Positions 1 through 9,279 are shown, counted from the first letter of the stretch. The stretch: 64,000 nt of DNA from Paenibacillus sp. 481 (GCF_021223605.1 NZ_CP075175.1:4109501-4173500), one strand, 5' to 3'. Translations and numbers: made by a program. The notes: generated from the sequence alone by a model not told the origin.

Positions 1-103
1 TTTGAATAAAGCCAGCCTCGTTAACAATCGTCTTGTTCTGACAGCCAACTGTAAGTCCGGCAAGCAATACAAATACGATGGCAATCCAATGACGGCTCGC
101 CAT
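1..103 (-). CDS. Ger(x)C-type spore germination lipoprotein, N-terminal fragment
   Basis: Only the first 34 codons lie in the window; the gene runs off the left edge. The ATG is at 103-101, one base after the stop of the gerB-like gene. The fragment has a basic start, a hydrophobic stretch and a lipobox ending LTVGC with Cys21 as the lipidation site, so this should be a membrane-anchored lipoprotein. Position after A and B subunit genes matches the A-B-C order of gerA-type operons, where the C subunit sits on the outer face of the spore inner membrane. The C-subunit identity rests mainly on that context plus the lipobox, because the diagnostic body of the protein is missing. Confidence 0.8.
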   Translation of the reverse strand, partial: MASRHWIAIVFVLLAGLTVGCQNKTIVNEAGFIQ

Positions 104-104
104 G

Positions 105-1283
105 TTATATCACCTCTGGATGTTCCTTATTTCGATACGTCTGCACATTTTGCTGCTCTGGAGTAAGTCCACAAGCTACCGTTGTTATGGGTAATTCCGC
201 TTGTTTGGTTGTAGATTGCTTGTTTTTTGCTTGCTTCGGTAAAAACATATACAGCAATATCCATGTCGCCATTAGTACCCAGTCTGCTATAACGACCATT
301 GATTTGACGCTATCCTTTATAGTCATTGAAACTGGCGCCAAAATCAAAGCTGTCGACAATAGGCCGATTAATGTGTAATTAGCCGCCTTTCGCTCGACTT
401 TCTGCATCTGCTTTAACATTTGGGCTGCGCACCAAATGAAAATGGACGTATTGATGGCTGTGGAAAACATCAGGAAAATAAATAGCAAATCCGTAATATA
501 GGAGAGAATCGTAATCTGTGTACTCCCGTATAGTCGAAGTACAGCTAGACGAACGAAGCTCGACTGATTGATGGGCAGTAATCCTTGCACGAGCAAACAG
601 TACATTAAATAGTAGGCGCCTAAGATGCAGTTGAAAATAAGGGTACTTCGAAACCAAGCCGTCTTTTTATCCAAATGTGGTGCTAAGATCATTAAGATTT
701 CGAACCCGAAAAAGGCGCTAAATACTTGAAAAAAGCCTTGCACGGTAGGATTGGCATTATGAAAAAAAAACGGTGTCAGGCGTGCTGTGCTAAAATCGCT
801 AAATTGCAGCACTTCTAAGCCAATGGTCCAGAAGGACAGCAGAAAAAAAACAATCGAAACTTTAGCGATCGTGTACGAGCCTTGCCATGCTGTATATACA
901 CAAACGCCAAGCAAAATAACGGCCATCGAGTTGATCGGCACGGAAATATCGTTTGTATATTGCAGCGTTGAAACGTATGTATGAATAAACGTAAAGGTAG
1001 CTGCAACGAAAATGAGCATCGCCACGGTATGCAGCATAAACGCGATTGGCTTGGGAAGTCTTTCCGAAATGAGCTGCAAGACGGATTTGTAATCATGTTT
1101 TTTGATTCCATAATGGATGCCCCAGAGGTGAAGCAGCACGAGGGCAAACAGAAAAATAATAATGATCCATCCGTTCGTGCCATACTCAAGGGACACGATC
1201 GTGGGCAACTGAAACATCATAACGCCGCGCTGTGTCATAAAGAGTAATGTTCCGACGGCAAATGCCTTCATTTTAGGTGACAC
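105..1283 (-). CDS. GerB-type germinant receptor permease subunit
   Basis: A 392-residue very hydrophobic protein with about ten membrane segments, of the APC-like endospore germination permease family (GerAB/GerKB type). In Bacillus these subunits bind the germinant in the spore inner membrane together with the A and C subunits. The start is GTG at 1283-1281; the upstream gerA-like gene ends with TAG at 1285-1283, so stop and start share one base (TAGTG) and translation is likely coupled. The polar C-terminal tail after the last membrane segment (about 40 residues) is Gln/Thr rich. The germinant recognised cannot be told from the sequence. Confidence 0.9.
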   Translation of the reverse strand: MSPKMKAFAVGTLLFMTQRGVMMFQLPTIVSLEYGTNGWIIIIFLFALVLLHLWGIHYGIKKHDYKSVLQLISERLPKPIAFMLHTVAMLIFVAATFTFIHTYVSTLQYTNDISVPINSMAVILLGVCVYTAWQGSYTIAKVSIVFFLLSFWTIGLEVLQFSDFSTARLTPFFFHNANPTVQGFFQVFSAFFGFEILMILAPHLDKKTAWFRSTLIFNCILGAYYLMYCLLVQGLLPINQSSFVRLAVLRLYGSTQITILSYITDLLFIFLMFSTAINTSIFIWCAAQMLKQMQKVERKAANYTLIGLLSTALILAPVSMTIKDSVKSMVVIADWVLMATWILLYMFLPKQAKNKQSTTKQAELPITTVACGLTPEQQNVQTYRNKEHPEVI

Positions 1284-3154
1284 TAGTTTGCACCTCCCGT
1301 GCTGCCCGTTTGTGAACTGGAATGTGAGCTGGCTATTGATCCCGCTTGCGAACCGGATTGTGAATTGGCTAGTGAGCGGCTTTGCGCGTTGCTTTGCGCG
1401 CTGCCTTGCGAACCGCCCTGCGAACCGCCCTGCGTGCCGCCCTGCGTGCCGCCCTGCGTGCTGCCTTGTGCGCTGCCTTGTGCGCTGCCTTGCGCGCTGT
1501 CTTGCGCGTTGCTTTGCGCGCTACCTTGGGCGCTGCCTTGTGCGTTGCCTTGTGCGTTGCCTTGTGCGTTGCCTTGGGCGCTGCCCTGCGTGCCGCCCTG
1601 CGTGCCGCCCTGCGTGCCGCTCTGCGTGCCGCCCTGCGTGCCGCTCTGCGTGCCGCCCTGCGTGCCGCCCTGCGTGCCGCCCTGCGCGCCGCTCTGCGTG
1701 CCGCTCTGCGTGCCGCCCAGCGTGCCGCCCAGCGTGCCGCCCAGCGTGCCGCCCAGCGTGCCGCTCTGCGAACCTGCTTGCACGCTGTTCTGTTGTGCTG
1801 CTTTGTAACCGCGCTTTGGCCTGTTCTTCTTATTCAACATCAGGTACGGCCCGATATGGTCCAGCACAATATATTCTTTAGATAACGTACGGAGCTGACA
1901 CAAATGCACAATGAGCACGATTGTGAACAGCATGATGCCAAAATATCCAAATAGACCAGCTAAAATAATATTGACAAACCGGAGCATCCGCAAAGACGTC
2001 TCCATCGTATAGTTCGGCACGATAAAAGAGGCGAGCGCAGCTGTCGCAACGGTTACGATAAGTACGTTTCCGGCTAATCCGGCGGCAACGATCGCTTGCC
2101 CGATAACTAGCCCTCCGAAAATACCGATCGTCGAGCCGATCTTGGCAGGCAGGCGAATGCCAGCCTCACGAAGCAGCTCAATAATAGACTCCATTAACAA
2201 CGCTTCAAAAATCGGATCAAACGGCACGCGATAGCGTGATTTTACGATCGTCTGCAACAACGTAACCGGAATGAATTGATAATGGAAAGTCGTAACAGCC
2301 ACATAAAAAGCGCTAAACAGAAGCGTTAGCGAAAACGCAAGCACACGCAATACTCGAATAAACACACCGAAATGCCAACGGTCATATTCGTCTCCTGACG
2401 ATGACAGAAATTCAGAAAATTTGGCGGGAGCGACGAGCGCTGTAGGGCTGTTCTCGGTAATGAGTGCGACTTTACCTAGCAGCAAATGATGCGCAACGGT
2501 GTCAGGAAGCTCGGTACTGTACCATTGCGGAAATATGGAGTAAGGCTGATCCTCCAAATATTTAGTCAGCGCGTTGCCATCTAGTTGCTTTTCAATAAAT
2601 AGCGCGCTTAGTCGCTTATCAGCTTCCTGCAATGCCTCTTTATCAACCGCGCTGTCTAAATAGAGGAGGTACGTATTGCATGGTATATGCTTGCCGATGT
2701 TGTAATTTTGAACTTTTAAGTCTGTAGTCCGCAAACGTCGGCGCAGCAAGGCAATGTTCGCTGTCCACTGTTCGATGAACGAATCGTGCGGGCCCGTAAT
2801 AATGCTTTCACGTTGCGAGTAGTCTACGCTGCGGTTGGCGCCGATGCCTGCCGCAGTCGTGTACAGCTTTCCAGCGTGAACAGCGCCAATTTCACCATTA
2901 AGCACCGCGTCTGACCACGTTTTTAACGCTTGCTGGTCGGTCGTTCCCTGTATTTCTTTCCACGTCGTAAGTAAACGCTGCACTCCTTCTTCATAAGGCG
3001 CATTGGCAAAAAATGAAGTAATCACTTCATGGAATTGCACTTTATCAAGCAAACAGTCAAAGTAGAAGAACATGATGTCGCCGCCGTTATAAGCTTCAAT
3101 TTTAAAATCGTCACAGTGTACAAATAGTTGTCGAATTTGTTGAACTACATCCAT
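1283..3154 (-). CDS. GerA-type germinant receptor A subunit with long Gly/Gln repeat tail
   Basis: About 623 residues. The N-terminal soluble half (to about residue 255) and the following membrane segments (about 260-425) match GerA spore germination proteins, including the conserved PFDPIFEALLME stretch. The start at 3154 is chosen because an AGGAG sits 8 bases upstream; an in-frame ATG at 3208 has no ribosome site. After the usual domain the protein continues from about residue 455 to the end as imperfect tetrapeptides of the type GGTQ, SGTQ, GSAQ and GGTL. Family members typically end at about 480-540 residues, so this tail is an addition. It would lie on the cytosolic or core side or on the outside depending on topology, which I cannot settle. 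First gene of the receptor operon, directly followed by the B and C subunits. Confidence 0.92.
   Translation of the reverse strand: MDVVQQIRQLFVHCDDFKIEAYNGGDIMFFYFDCLLDKVQFHEVITSFFANAPYEEGVQRLLTTWKEIQGTTDQQALKTWSDAVLNGEIGAVHAGKLYTTAAGIGANRSVDYSQRESIITGPHDSFIEQWTANIALLRRRLRTTDLKVQNYNIGKHIPCNTYLLYLDSAVDKEALQEADKRLSALFIEKQLDGNALTKYLEDQPYSIFPQWYSTELPDTVAHHLLLGKVALITENSPTALVAPAKFSEFLSSSGDEYDRWHFGVFIRVLRVLAFSLTLLFSAFYVAVTTFHYQFIPVTLLQTIVKSRYRVPFDPIFEALLMESIIELLREAGIRLPAKIGSTIGIFGGLVIGQAIVAAGLAGNVLIVTVATAALASFIVPNYTMETSLRMLRFVNIILAGLFGYFGIMLFTIVLIVHLCQLRTLSKEYIVLDHIGPYLMLNKKNRPKRGYKAAQQNSVQAGSQSGTLGGTLGGTLGGTLGGTQSGTQSGAQGGTQGGTQGGTQSGTQGGTQSGTQGGTQGGTQGSAQGNAQGNAQGNAQGSAQGSAQSNAQDSAQGSAQGSAQGSTQGGTQGGTQGGSQGGSQGSAQSNAQSRSLANSQSGSQAGSIASSHSSSQTGSTGGAN
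1383..1772 (-). repeat. 12-bp coding tandem repeat in the gerA-like gene
   Basis: About 390 bp of imperfect 12-bp units (plus-strand form close to CCGCCCTGCGTG) encoding tetrapeptides such as GGTQ and SGAQ. Near 1707-1760 there is a run of four almost identical units encoding GGTL. Because the unit is a multiple of three, copy-number change would keep the reading frame. The antisense strand is open in all three frames here as a by-product. Confidence 0.9.
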
Positions 3155-3217
3155 GGCATGTTCTCCTTCCTTGTCTGCTTCTTTGGATAGGTTGTGCAAA
3201 CGATCCATTTTTATAAC

Positions 3218-3238
3218 AAAAAAGAGATAACCATCTCT
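3218..3238 (-). terminator. Possible weak terminator or attenuator upstream of the germination operon
   Basis: On the minus strand a 6-bp hairpin (AGAGAT, loop GGTT, ATCTCT) is followed by five to six T. It lies about 65 bp before the gerA-like start and on the same strand. No minus-strand gene precedes it, so it could limit read-through or attenuate the operon. The stem is short and AT-rich, hence low confidence. Confidence 0.3.
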
Positions 3239-3325
3239 AACGAATCTTGTTCAGAAAGATGTTTTTTTAAGGAAGCTAGTTACAATTTAGTCGGTTTAAC
3301 GTATCATTAAGATTTGGTGAGTAAA

Positions 3326-3339
3326 TGTAAGCGTTTTCC
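3326..3339. promoter_or_regulatory. Catabolite-responsive element (cre)-like site
   Basis: TGTAAGCGTTTTCC matches the CcpA operator consensus WTGNAANCGNWNNCW at every position but the last. It lies between the divergent gerA-like operon and hemE, 129 bp before the hemE start and 172 bp before the gerA start. Whether either operon is a CcpA target is inferred only from position. Confidence 0.55.
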
Positions 3340-3467
3340 GTAACATTGTCAACAGATTGTCAAAGCTTGTGAAGATGGTCTGGTTGTGATGGCACGGGAA
3401 AAGGGGCATAATGGAACCGTTAGGTTGTAACATTTTGCACAATACCGTTGAAGAGAGGTATTACGTG

Positions 3468-4514
3468 ATGACTTATAATGATAGATTTATTCGTGCTTGT
3501 AAAAAGGAAACTGTTGATCAACTGCCGGTATGGTATATGCGACAAGCAGGTCGCTATGATCCTGACTATCGTAAAATTAAAGAGAAATACAGCTTGCTCG
3601 AAATTTGCCAACAACCAGAGCTAGCTGCTGAAGTCACACTAATGCCTGTCCACAAATTGGGCGTGGATGCGGCTATTCTTTATTCTGATATTATGAATCC
3701 GGTAGCGTCTATCGGAATCGATTTTGATATTGTGGCTAATGTTGGACCCGTTATTCATAATCCGATTCGCAGCGTGGCTGATGTAGAGCGCTTGAAACCA
3801 TTTGACGCGGAAGGCGATTTGGGCCACGTGCTCGAAACGATCCGCATTTTAGATCGTGAATTGAAAGTGCCATTGATTACATTTGTCGGTGCGCCATTCA
3901 CGATCGCAAGCTACCTAATTGAAGGTCGTCCTTCCAAAACATACATTCGTACGAAAACGATGATGTATGAGACGCCTGAAATTTGGTTTGCACTTATGGA
4001 CAAGCTGGGTGATATGGTTATCGAATACTTGCGCGCCCAAGTTAAGCATGGCAGCAAAGCGTTCCAAATGTTTGACAGTTGGGTCGGATCGCTGTCACCA
4101 CGCGACTTCCAACTTTACGTTCTGCCTACGATTGAACGTATTTTTGCAAGTGTGGCTGATTTGGACGTACCTAAAATTTATTTCCCTGGCGTGAGCTCTG
4201 GCGAGCTGTTGCCATTGTTGCATAACGTTAAGGCTGACGTGATCGGACTTGATTGGCGTGTATCGATTGCTGAAGGTCGCCGTCGCCTAGGTGAGAAATT
4301 TGCGGTGCAAGGCAACTTGGACCCATTTATACTGACAGGCCCAATGGATATTATTCAACGGGAAGCTGCTCACATTATCGATCAGGGCGTTCAGGAGCCA
4401 GGTTATATTTTCAACTTGGGTCACGGCTTGTTCCCAGAAGCGTCGCTGGATAAATTGAAGCAGTTAACTGAATATGTGCACACGTATTCGAGAGAGGCGC
4501 TTGCAAAGCGCTAA
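3468..4514 (+). CDS. hemE: Uroporphyrinogen decarboxylase
   Basis: 348 residues, the usual HemE length. It converts uroporphyrinogen III to coproporphyrinogen III in the cytosol. The hallmark RQAGRY motif lies near residue 22, followed by the YSDIM segment with the substrate-contacting Asp, and a C-terminal GHG motif. The ATG at 3468 follows a GAGAGG ribosome site; an in-frame ATG at 3411 would add 19 residues without one. First gene of the hemE-hemH-hemY cluster typical of Firmicutes, separated from hemH by 64 bp. Confidence 0.97.
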   Translation: MTYNDRFIRACKKETVDQLPVWYMRQAGRYDPDYRKIKEKYSLLEICQQPELAAEVTLMPVHKLGVDAAILYSDIMNPVASIGIDFDIVANVGPVIHNPIRSVADVERLKPFDAEGDLGHVLETIRILDRELKVPLITFVGAPFTIASYLIEGRPSKTYIRTKTMMYETPEIWFALMDKLGDMVIEYLRAQVKHGSKAFQMFDSWVGSLSPRDFQLYVLPTIERIFASVADLDVPKIYFPGVSSGELLPLLHNVKADVIGLDWRVSIAEGRRRLGEKFAVQGNLDPFILTGPMDIIQREAAHIIDQGVQEPGYIFNLGHGLFPEASLDKLKQLTEYVHTYSREALAKR

Positions 4515-4578
4515 TCTTTTTAAATCAAACGAGACTTTACAATAGATGAGATCGTAATGGATCAAGGAGGCTTCCTCG

Positions 4579-5529
4579 ATGGCACAACGCACGATAGGTG
4601 TGCTCGTTATGTCCTACGGCACCCCGCGTAGCATGGATGAAATTGAACCGTATTATACCCATATCCGCAGAGGCAGCCCGCCTGCTCCAGAGCAGCTGCA
4701 AGAGCTGCGCGATCGCTATGAGGCGATCGTGGGCGGCGTATTTCCGCTGCGTGAGCATACAGATCGCCAAGTAGAAGGTTTGCAAGCTGCGCTTAATGAG
4801 CGCACGGCAGGCAGTGATGTGCGCTACGTGTGCTATCAAGGATTAAAGCACGTCCAGCCGTACATTGAGGACGGCGTAGTGGCGATGGCTCGCGACGGAA
4901 TTACCGAAGCGGTCAGCATCGTATTGGCTCCACACTACTCGGTGATGAGTGTAGGCAGCTATAACAAGCGTGCGCAGGAAGAAGCAGACAAGCAAGGCAT
5001 CCGTATGCAAAGTGTGAAGTCGTATCACTTGCATCCGACCTTAGTCGAAGCTTGGACGGAGCGGGTTAGTGAGCAATTGACAGCGTTTGAGCAAGACGGT
5101 GCAGCGCAAGCCGAAGTAAAGGTTTTATTTAGTGCGCACAGTTTGCCAACACGCATTTTGGAAATGAATGATCCGTATCCAGACGAGCTGCATGCTACAT
5201 CAGCAGCGATTGCGACGCAGTTGGGCTTGTCTGACGGTCAATGGCAATTTACGTGGCAGAGTGCGGGTCAGACGGCAACGCCATGGCTGGGCCCTGACAT
5301 TTCGGAAACGTTGGCAGGCTTGGCGCAGCAAGGCGTGCGTCATATGTTGTCTGCACCGATTGGCTTCGTATCGGATCATTTGGAAGTGATGTATGACCTT
5401 GACATTGAAACTACACAACAAGCACAAAGTTTGAATGTGAACTATAAGCGGACACGAATGTTAAACGATGATTCGAAGTTTATGAACGTGTTGGCGGATG
5501 CTGTTGTTGGGGATGCATCAAAGTTGTAA
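4579..5529 (+). CDS. hemH: Ferrochelatase (coproporphyrin III type)
   Basis: 316 residues. It inserts ferrous iron into the porphyrin ring; in Firmicutes the substrate is coproporphyrin III (CpfC) rather than protoporphyrin IX. The opening MSYGTP motif, the catalytic His in SAHSLP (near residue 186) and the SAPIGFVSDHLE segment (near 260) with the metal-site Glu are all visible. An AAGGAGG site precedes the ATG. Second gene of the hem cluster. Confidence 0.96.
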   Translation: MAQRTIGVLVMSYGTPRSMDEIEPYYTHIRRGSPPAPEQLQELRDRYEAIVGGVFPLREHTDRQVEGLQAALNERTAGSDVRYVCYQGLKHVQPYIEDGVVAMARDGITEAVSIVLAPHYSVMSVGSYNKRAQEEADKQGIRMQSVKSYHLHPTLVEAWTERVSEQLTAFEQDGAAQAEVKVLFSAHSLPTRILEMNDPYPDELHATSAAIATQLGLSDGQWQFTWQSAGQTATPWLGPDISETLAGLAQQGVRHMLSAPIGFVSDHLEVMYDLDIETTQQAQSLNVNYKRTRMLNDDSKFMNVLADAVVGDASKL

Positions 5530-5615
5530 AGCAATTCATAACTACAATGAAATAAGACAGACATTCAATAGAGTTGCAAACATAATGGGCGCAGGAGTAA
5601 AGGAAGGGACTTATC

Positions 5616-7037
5616 ATGGATTGTTCGCGGGATATCGTCATTATTGGCGGTGGAATAACAGGGCTGTCTGCGGCATTTTATGCGTGGAAACAGGCACAGG
5701 AGAACGGCTTATCAATCAATATTACGGTCGTAGAAAAAGCACCTAAATTAGGTGGAAAAATAGAGACGATGTATCGGGATGGATGCGTGATTGAAAAGGG
5801 GCCGGACTCCTTTTTGGCACGCAAGCTACCGATGATCGAACTGGCGCGTGATGTTGGGTTGGAATCCGAGCTTGTAGCCACAAATCCGAACGCGAAAAAG
5901 ACGTATATCTTAAAACGCGGCAAGTTGCACCGTATGCCCCCAGGCTTGGTGTTAGGCATACCGACCGAAATGGGGCCATTTGCAAAGACAGGGTTAATTT
6001 CGATATTTGGTAAGCTACGTGCGCTTACAGACTTGATTCGTAAGCCACGGATGTCGAATGAAGACGAATCGTTGGGAGGCTTCCTTGATCGACGACTTGG
6101 CAAGGAAGTGACGGAGTATGTAGCCGAACCGCTGCTCGCTGGCATTTATGCAGGGGATATGCGCAAGCTGAGCTTGCAGGCGACGTTCCCGCAATTTGGC
6201 GAGGTCGAGCGCAAGCACGGCAGCATTATTCGCGGCATGATAGCTAGTCGAACAGCCGGACAATCTGTACCAGGCTTGCCGGACGTCGCGAAGAAGACGA
6301 CATTTTTGACGTTTCGACGCGGCTTGGGCTCGTTGGTCGAACGAATGGAGCAAGTGTTGCGCGACAACGTACAGTTTAAGACAGGCGTTGAAGCGCTTCG
6401 TATCGCGAAGTGCGACGACGGTCAACGGTATGAAGTGCAGTTGAGTGATGGCGCTGTGCTACAGGCGTCGCGCATCATCGTAACGACGCCTTCCAACTTC
6501 GCAGCTCCGTTGCTGCGTGATCATATTGATGTAAGCGCATTGGAGGCTATTGAACACGTCTCGGTTGCGAACGTGATTACGGCCTTCAAACGCTCGGACA
6601 TCAAGGCGAAGCTTGATGGGACTGGGTTTGTTATTTCACGCCGTGAAGGGCGTGCAATTACAGCTTGTACGTGGACTTCGATCAAGTGGCTGCATACGTG
6701 CCCAGAGGACACACTCGTCATTCGCTGCTACATCGGACGCGCAGGCGACGAGGAGCGGGTAGAGTGGCCAGATGAGGCTTTGAAACGCACCGTCATTAAA
6801 GAGCTGAAAGAGTTAATGGACATTGATGCAGAGCCTAAATTTATGGAAATTACACGGTTGCGCCAGTCGATGCCGCAATATCCGGTCGGTCACGTACAGG
6901 AAATTACGCGACTGCGTGAGGCGCTGAAACGCGACTTGCCAGGTGTTTTTGTGGCAGGTCAGCCTTATGAGGGTGTTGGGATGCCAGACTGTATTCGCGG
7001 CGGGCGTGCAGCTGGTGAGGCTGCGGCGGCGTTGTAG
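5616..7037 (+). CDS. hemY: Coproporphyrinogen III oxidase, HemY/CgoX family
   Basis: 473 residues with an N-terminal FAD-binding GGGITGLSAA motif (about residues 11-20), then KLGGKI and a C-terminal GQPYEGVGMPDCIRGG motif closing the FAD site. In the Gram-positive coproporphyrin-dependent route this enzyme makes coproporphyrin III from coproporphyrinogen III before HemH acts. The ATG has an AAGGAAGGG ribosome site. Last gene of the cluster; two hairpins follow before moeA. Confidence 0.95.
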   Translation: MDCSRDIVIIGGGITGLSAAFYAWKQAQENGLSINITVVEKAPKLGGKIETMYRDGCVIEKGPDSFLARKLPMIELARDVGLESELVATNPNAKKTYILKRGKLHRMPPGLVLGIPTEMGPFAKTGLISIFGKLRALTDLIRKPRMSNEDESLGGFLDRRLGKEVTEYVAEPLLAGIYAGDMRKLSLQATFPQFGEVERKHGSIIRGMIASRTAGQSVPGLPDVAKKTTFLTFRRGLGSLVERMEQVLRDNVQFKTGVEALRIAKCDDGQRYEVQLSDGAVLQASRIIVTTPSNFAAPLLRDHIDVSALEAIEHVSVANVITAFKRSDIKAKLDGTGFVISRREGRAITACTWTSIKWLHTCPEDTLVIRCYIGRAGDEERVEWPDEALKRTVIKELKELMDIDAEPKFMEITRLRQSMPQYPVGHVQEITRLREALKRDLPGVFVAGQPYEGVGMPDCIRGGRAAGEAAAAL

Positions 7038-7129
7038 TGCCGTAATACCATAACGCTTTACGCCGTAACGCTGCCATCTATTTTCATCGTAAACATTTTC
7101 GCTAAGCAACGCAATTATAATCAAACTGA

Positions 7130-7211
7130 GAAGCTGTCCTACACCACTTAAACGGGGAAAGGGCAGCTTCTTTGTAAATGGAGCAGCTGGGCTGCGCATC
7201 TTTTATTTTTT
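7130..7211 (+). terminator. Tandem hairpins ending the hem cluster
   Basis: A 10-bp stem (7130-7139 with 7161-7170, one G-U pair) is followed by a 5-bp GCAGC/GCTGC hairpin (7183-7195) and a T-rich run at 7201-7211. Together they probably terminate hemEHY transcription 15 bp before the moeA start. Confidence 0.55.
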
Positions 7212-7226
7212 CAGGGGGAGAACCTA

Positions 7227-8537
7227 ATGCATAAGCGTAATGATGAATTCCAATCTGCAAAGGAACATTTATCGTCAACTCCAAAGTTTAATCGCACGAT
7301 TTATCATGTAGCAGCAGCACAGTCCTTGGTCATACAACGTATCACATCTGTTGCGAGTGAACGTGTACCATTGGAACAAGCCTATGGTCGCTATTTAGCC
7401 GCTCCGGTAAATGCGGATGTGCCCGTACCACATTTTCGTCGCTCCGTTATGGATGGCTACGCAGTTCGGGCAATAGACACTACAGGCGCATCTGCCTCAC
7501 AACCTATTCAATTGAAAATGATAGACGAAGTTCCATGCGGCTCTGTCTCTCCACATGTATTACAAGCAGGCGAAGCGATTCGCATTATGACAGGAGCGCA
7601 AGTGCCCGCAGGTGCAGATGCCGTTGTCAAATATGAATGGACTTCAGCAGAAGAACAACACGGCGAAGTATGGATCGAAATATCTGGTTCGGTGAAGTCG
7701 GGCGAAAATGTACTGCCTATCGGCATGGAAATCGCCGCAGGTGAACGATTGGTAGCGAGTGGCGAGCGGATTGGCTCGGGGCAAATGGGATTGCTCGCCA
7801 TGTTTGGCTGTGCGCAAGTCGCGGTACATAAGCGTCCGCAAGTCGCGGTGTTATCTACCGGTCACGAGCTGCTAGGCGTGGATGAGCCGCTTGCACCAGG
7901 TAAAATCCGCAACAGCAATGCGTATTTGCTTGCTGCGCAAATAGAAGAAGCAGGGGCTGTTCCTCATTTGCTGCACCATGTACCTGATCACTTCGATACG
8001 GCGCGTGACGTGGTCGAACAGGCGTTAGCTTCCTACGACGCCGTCGTAACGACAGGTGGAGTATCTGTAGGTGATTATGATGTACTGTACGACATTACGA
8101 ATCATTGGGATGGCGAATTGTTGTTTAACAAGCTTGCGATGCGACCAGGTAGCCCGACGACAGTTGGCTTATTGAACAATAAGCCGCTATTTGCGCTGTC
8201 CGGCAATCCAAGCGCTTGCTTTGTTGGGTTCGAGCTGTTCGTGCGTCCAGCCTTATTAATGATGCAAGGAGTCGGGGCGGAGCAAGCGCTGCCCGTAAGG
8301 TATCGGGCTAAACTTGCACAACCTTTTGCAAAAGTGGATACATTTGAGCGGCTCGTCCGAGGAACGATGTGGACAGATGAACAGGGGCAACTGCTCGTAC
8401 GGCCTGTTGGCCTCGATGTGTCGAGTGTAACGATTACGATTCGCGATGCGAACTGCCTCATCGTTATTCCAGCGGCTGTTCATCATTTGGATGCGGAAGC
8501 TGTCGTAGACATTATCCCGCTACGTTTGCGACCGTAA
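7227..8537 (+). CDS. moeA: Molybdopterin molybdotransferase MoeA
   Basis: 436 residues. It inserts molybdate into adenylylated molybdopterin, the last common step of Mo cofactor synthesis. Visible signatures are SVMDGYA near residue 75, GAQVPAGADAVV near 125, the GGVSVGDYD motif near 278 and ALSGNPSACFVG near 323, with a C-terminal domain IV. The start follows AGGGGGAGAACCTA. The N-terminus is about 25 residues longer than typical MoeA. Other Mo cofactor genes follow at 10433-12333, on the far side of two opposite-strand glycosyltransferases. Confidence 0.95.
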   Translation: MHKRNDEFQSAKEHLSSTPKFNRTIYHVAAAQSLVIQRITSVASERVPLEQAYGRYLAAPVNADVPVPHFRRSVMDGYAVRAIDTTGASASQPIQLKMIDEVPCGSVSPHVLQAGEAIRIMTGAQVPAGADAVVKYEWTSAEEQHGEVWIEISGSVKSGENVLPIGMEIAAGERLVASGERIGSGQMGLLAMFGCAQVAVHKRPQVAVLSTGHELLGVDEPLAPGKIRNSNAYLLAAQIEEAGAVPHLLHHVPDHFDTARDVVEQALASYDAVVTTGGVSVGDYDVLYDITNHWDGELLFNKLAMRPGSPTTVGLLNNKPLFALSGNPSACFVGFELFVRPALLMMQGVGAEQALPVRYRAKLAQPFAKVDTFERLVRGTMWTDEQGQLLVRPVGLDVSSVTITIRDANCLIVIPAAVHHLDAEAVVDIIPLRLRP

Positions 8538-8571
8538 TCCATCCCCGCCTCTAGTGCTAGTCTGCTGGTCG

Positions 8572-9279
8572 TCACTCTTCCCATGCGACTAAAGGCGGGG
8601 CGGGGTCCAAAATGGACTCGTATTGTTCGAGCCAACCGTACTGCCCTTCCGGGTCCAGCAGGCGGTAACGCTCTGCCTTATGCAGCCTGTCTTGTGGCGT
8701 AGCCCAGCCAAAATGCTGTATGCGGGCCGAATGACACGCAAAAGACAGCTGCTCAATTTCAAGCGGGAATCGGCCGCAATGCTGGTTCGTTTCTTTCCAA
8801 GCCGTACTTGCTAAGCAGTGCGGCCGTACAAGGAAGGGGCGATAAATAAGATGCGCTCGCCAAAAATAGTCCTCCCGATAGTGGGTCTCGTTCCACATAT
8901 CATATAACCGAAAGTAAAACGCATCGTAAACATGCTGACGCAAGAGCGCCTCAATATGTTGATCCAACTGTTGATCGAACAGTTCGTCGGCATCCACATT
9001 CAAGATCCAATCGGGATCGGTGCTTAATGTCGCTTCCCATTGCTGCTTGCGCAGTCGATGCTCCTCCTTGAAGTTCGACGCTTCATTCCTAATCAGATGG
9101 AGTGGTATTCCGTTAAGTATCTCTTCACAAACGGATACCGTATGGTCTGTGCTGCCATCATCGATAATGACCGCCTGATCAATGATAGGACGATACCGTT
9201 GTAGTACGCGACTCAAGTAACGGTCTGCTTCGTTGTGAACGGTCATCGACAGCGTTAAACGGTACGGTCTTGGGCGCAT
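8572..9279 (-). CDS. Family 2 glycosyltransferase
   Basis: 235 residues of the GT-A fold, with the SMTVHNEADRYL opening, IIDDGSTD nucleotide-binding motif and a NVDADELF metal-binding DxD-type motif near residue 110. It probably transfers a sugar from a nucleotide donor; acceptor unknown. The start at 9279 has an AAGGAGG site 10 bases upstream; a longer in-frame reading to 9351 lacks one. The gene faces moeA tail to tail with a 34-bp gap. A second glycosyltransferase lies just upstream on the same strand, 98 bp away, suggesting a shared surface or spore-glycan role. Confidence 0.85.
   Translation of the reverse strand: MRPRPYRLTLSMTVHNEADRYLSRVLQRYRPIIDQAVIIDDGSTDHTVSVCEEILNGIPLHLIRNEASNFKEEHRLRKQQWEATLSTDPDWILNVDADELFDQQLDQHIEALLRQHVYDAFYFRLYDMWNETHYREDYFWRAHLIYRPFLVRPHCLASTAWKETNQHCGRFPLEIEQLSFACHSARIQHFGWATPQDRLHKAERYRLLDPEGQYGWLEQYESILDPAPPLVAWEE

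Noticed and set aside
1288-1885. Three long overlapping plus-strand ORFs rich in Cys, Ala, Arg and Pro
   Set aside because: They are the antisense of the gerA 12-bp repeat, open in all frames because of its base composition; no ribosome site and no family resemblance.
7038-7226. Molybdenum cofactor riboswitch before moeA
   Set aside because: Only two simple hairpins with a T-run are visible; nothing matches the larger Moco RNA layout, so a terminator is the simpler reading.
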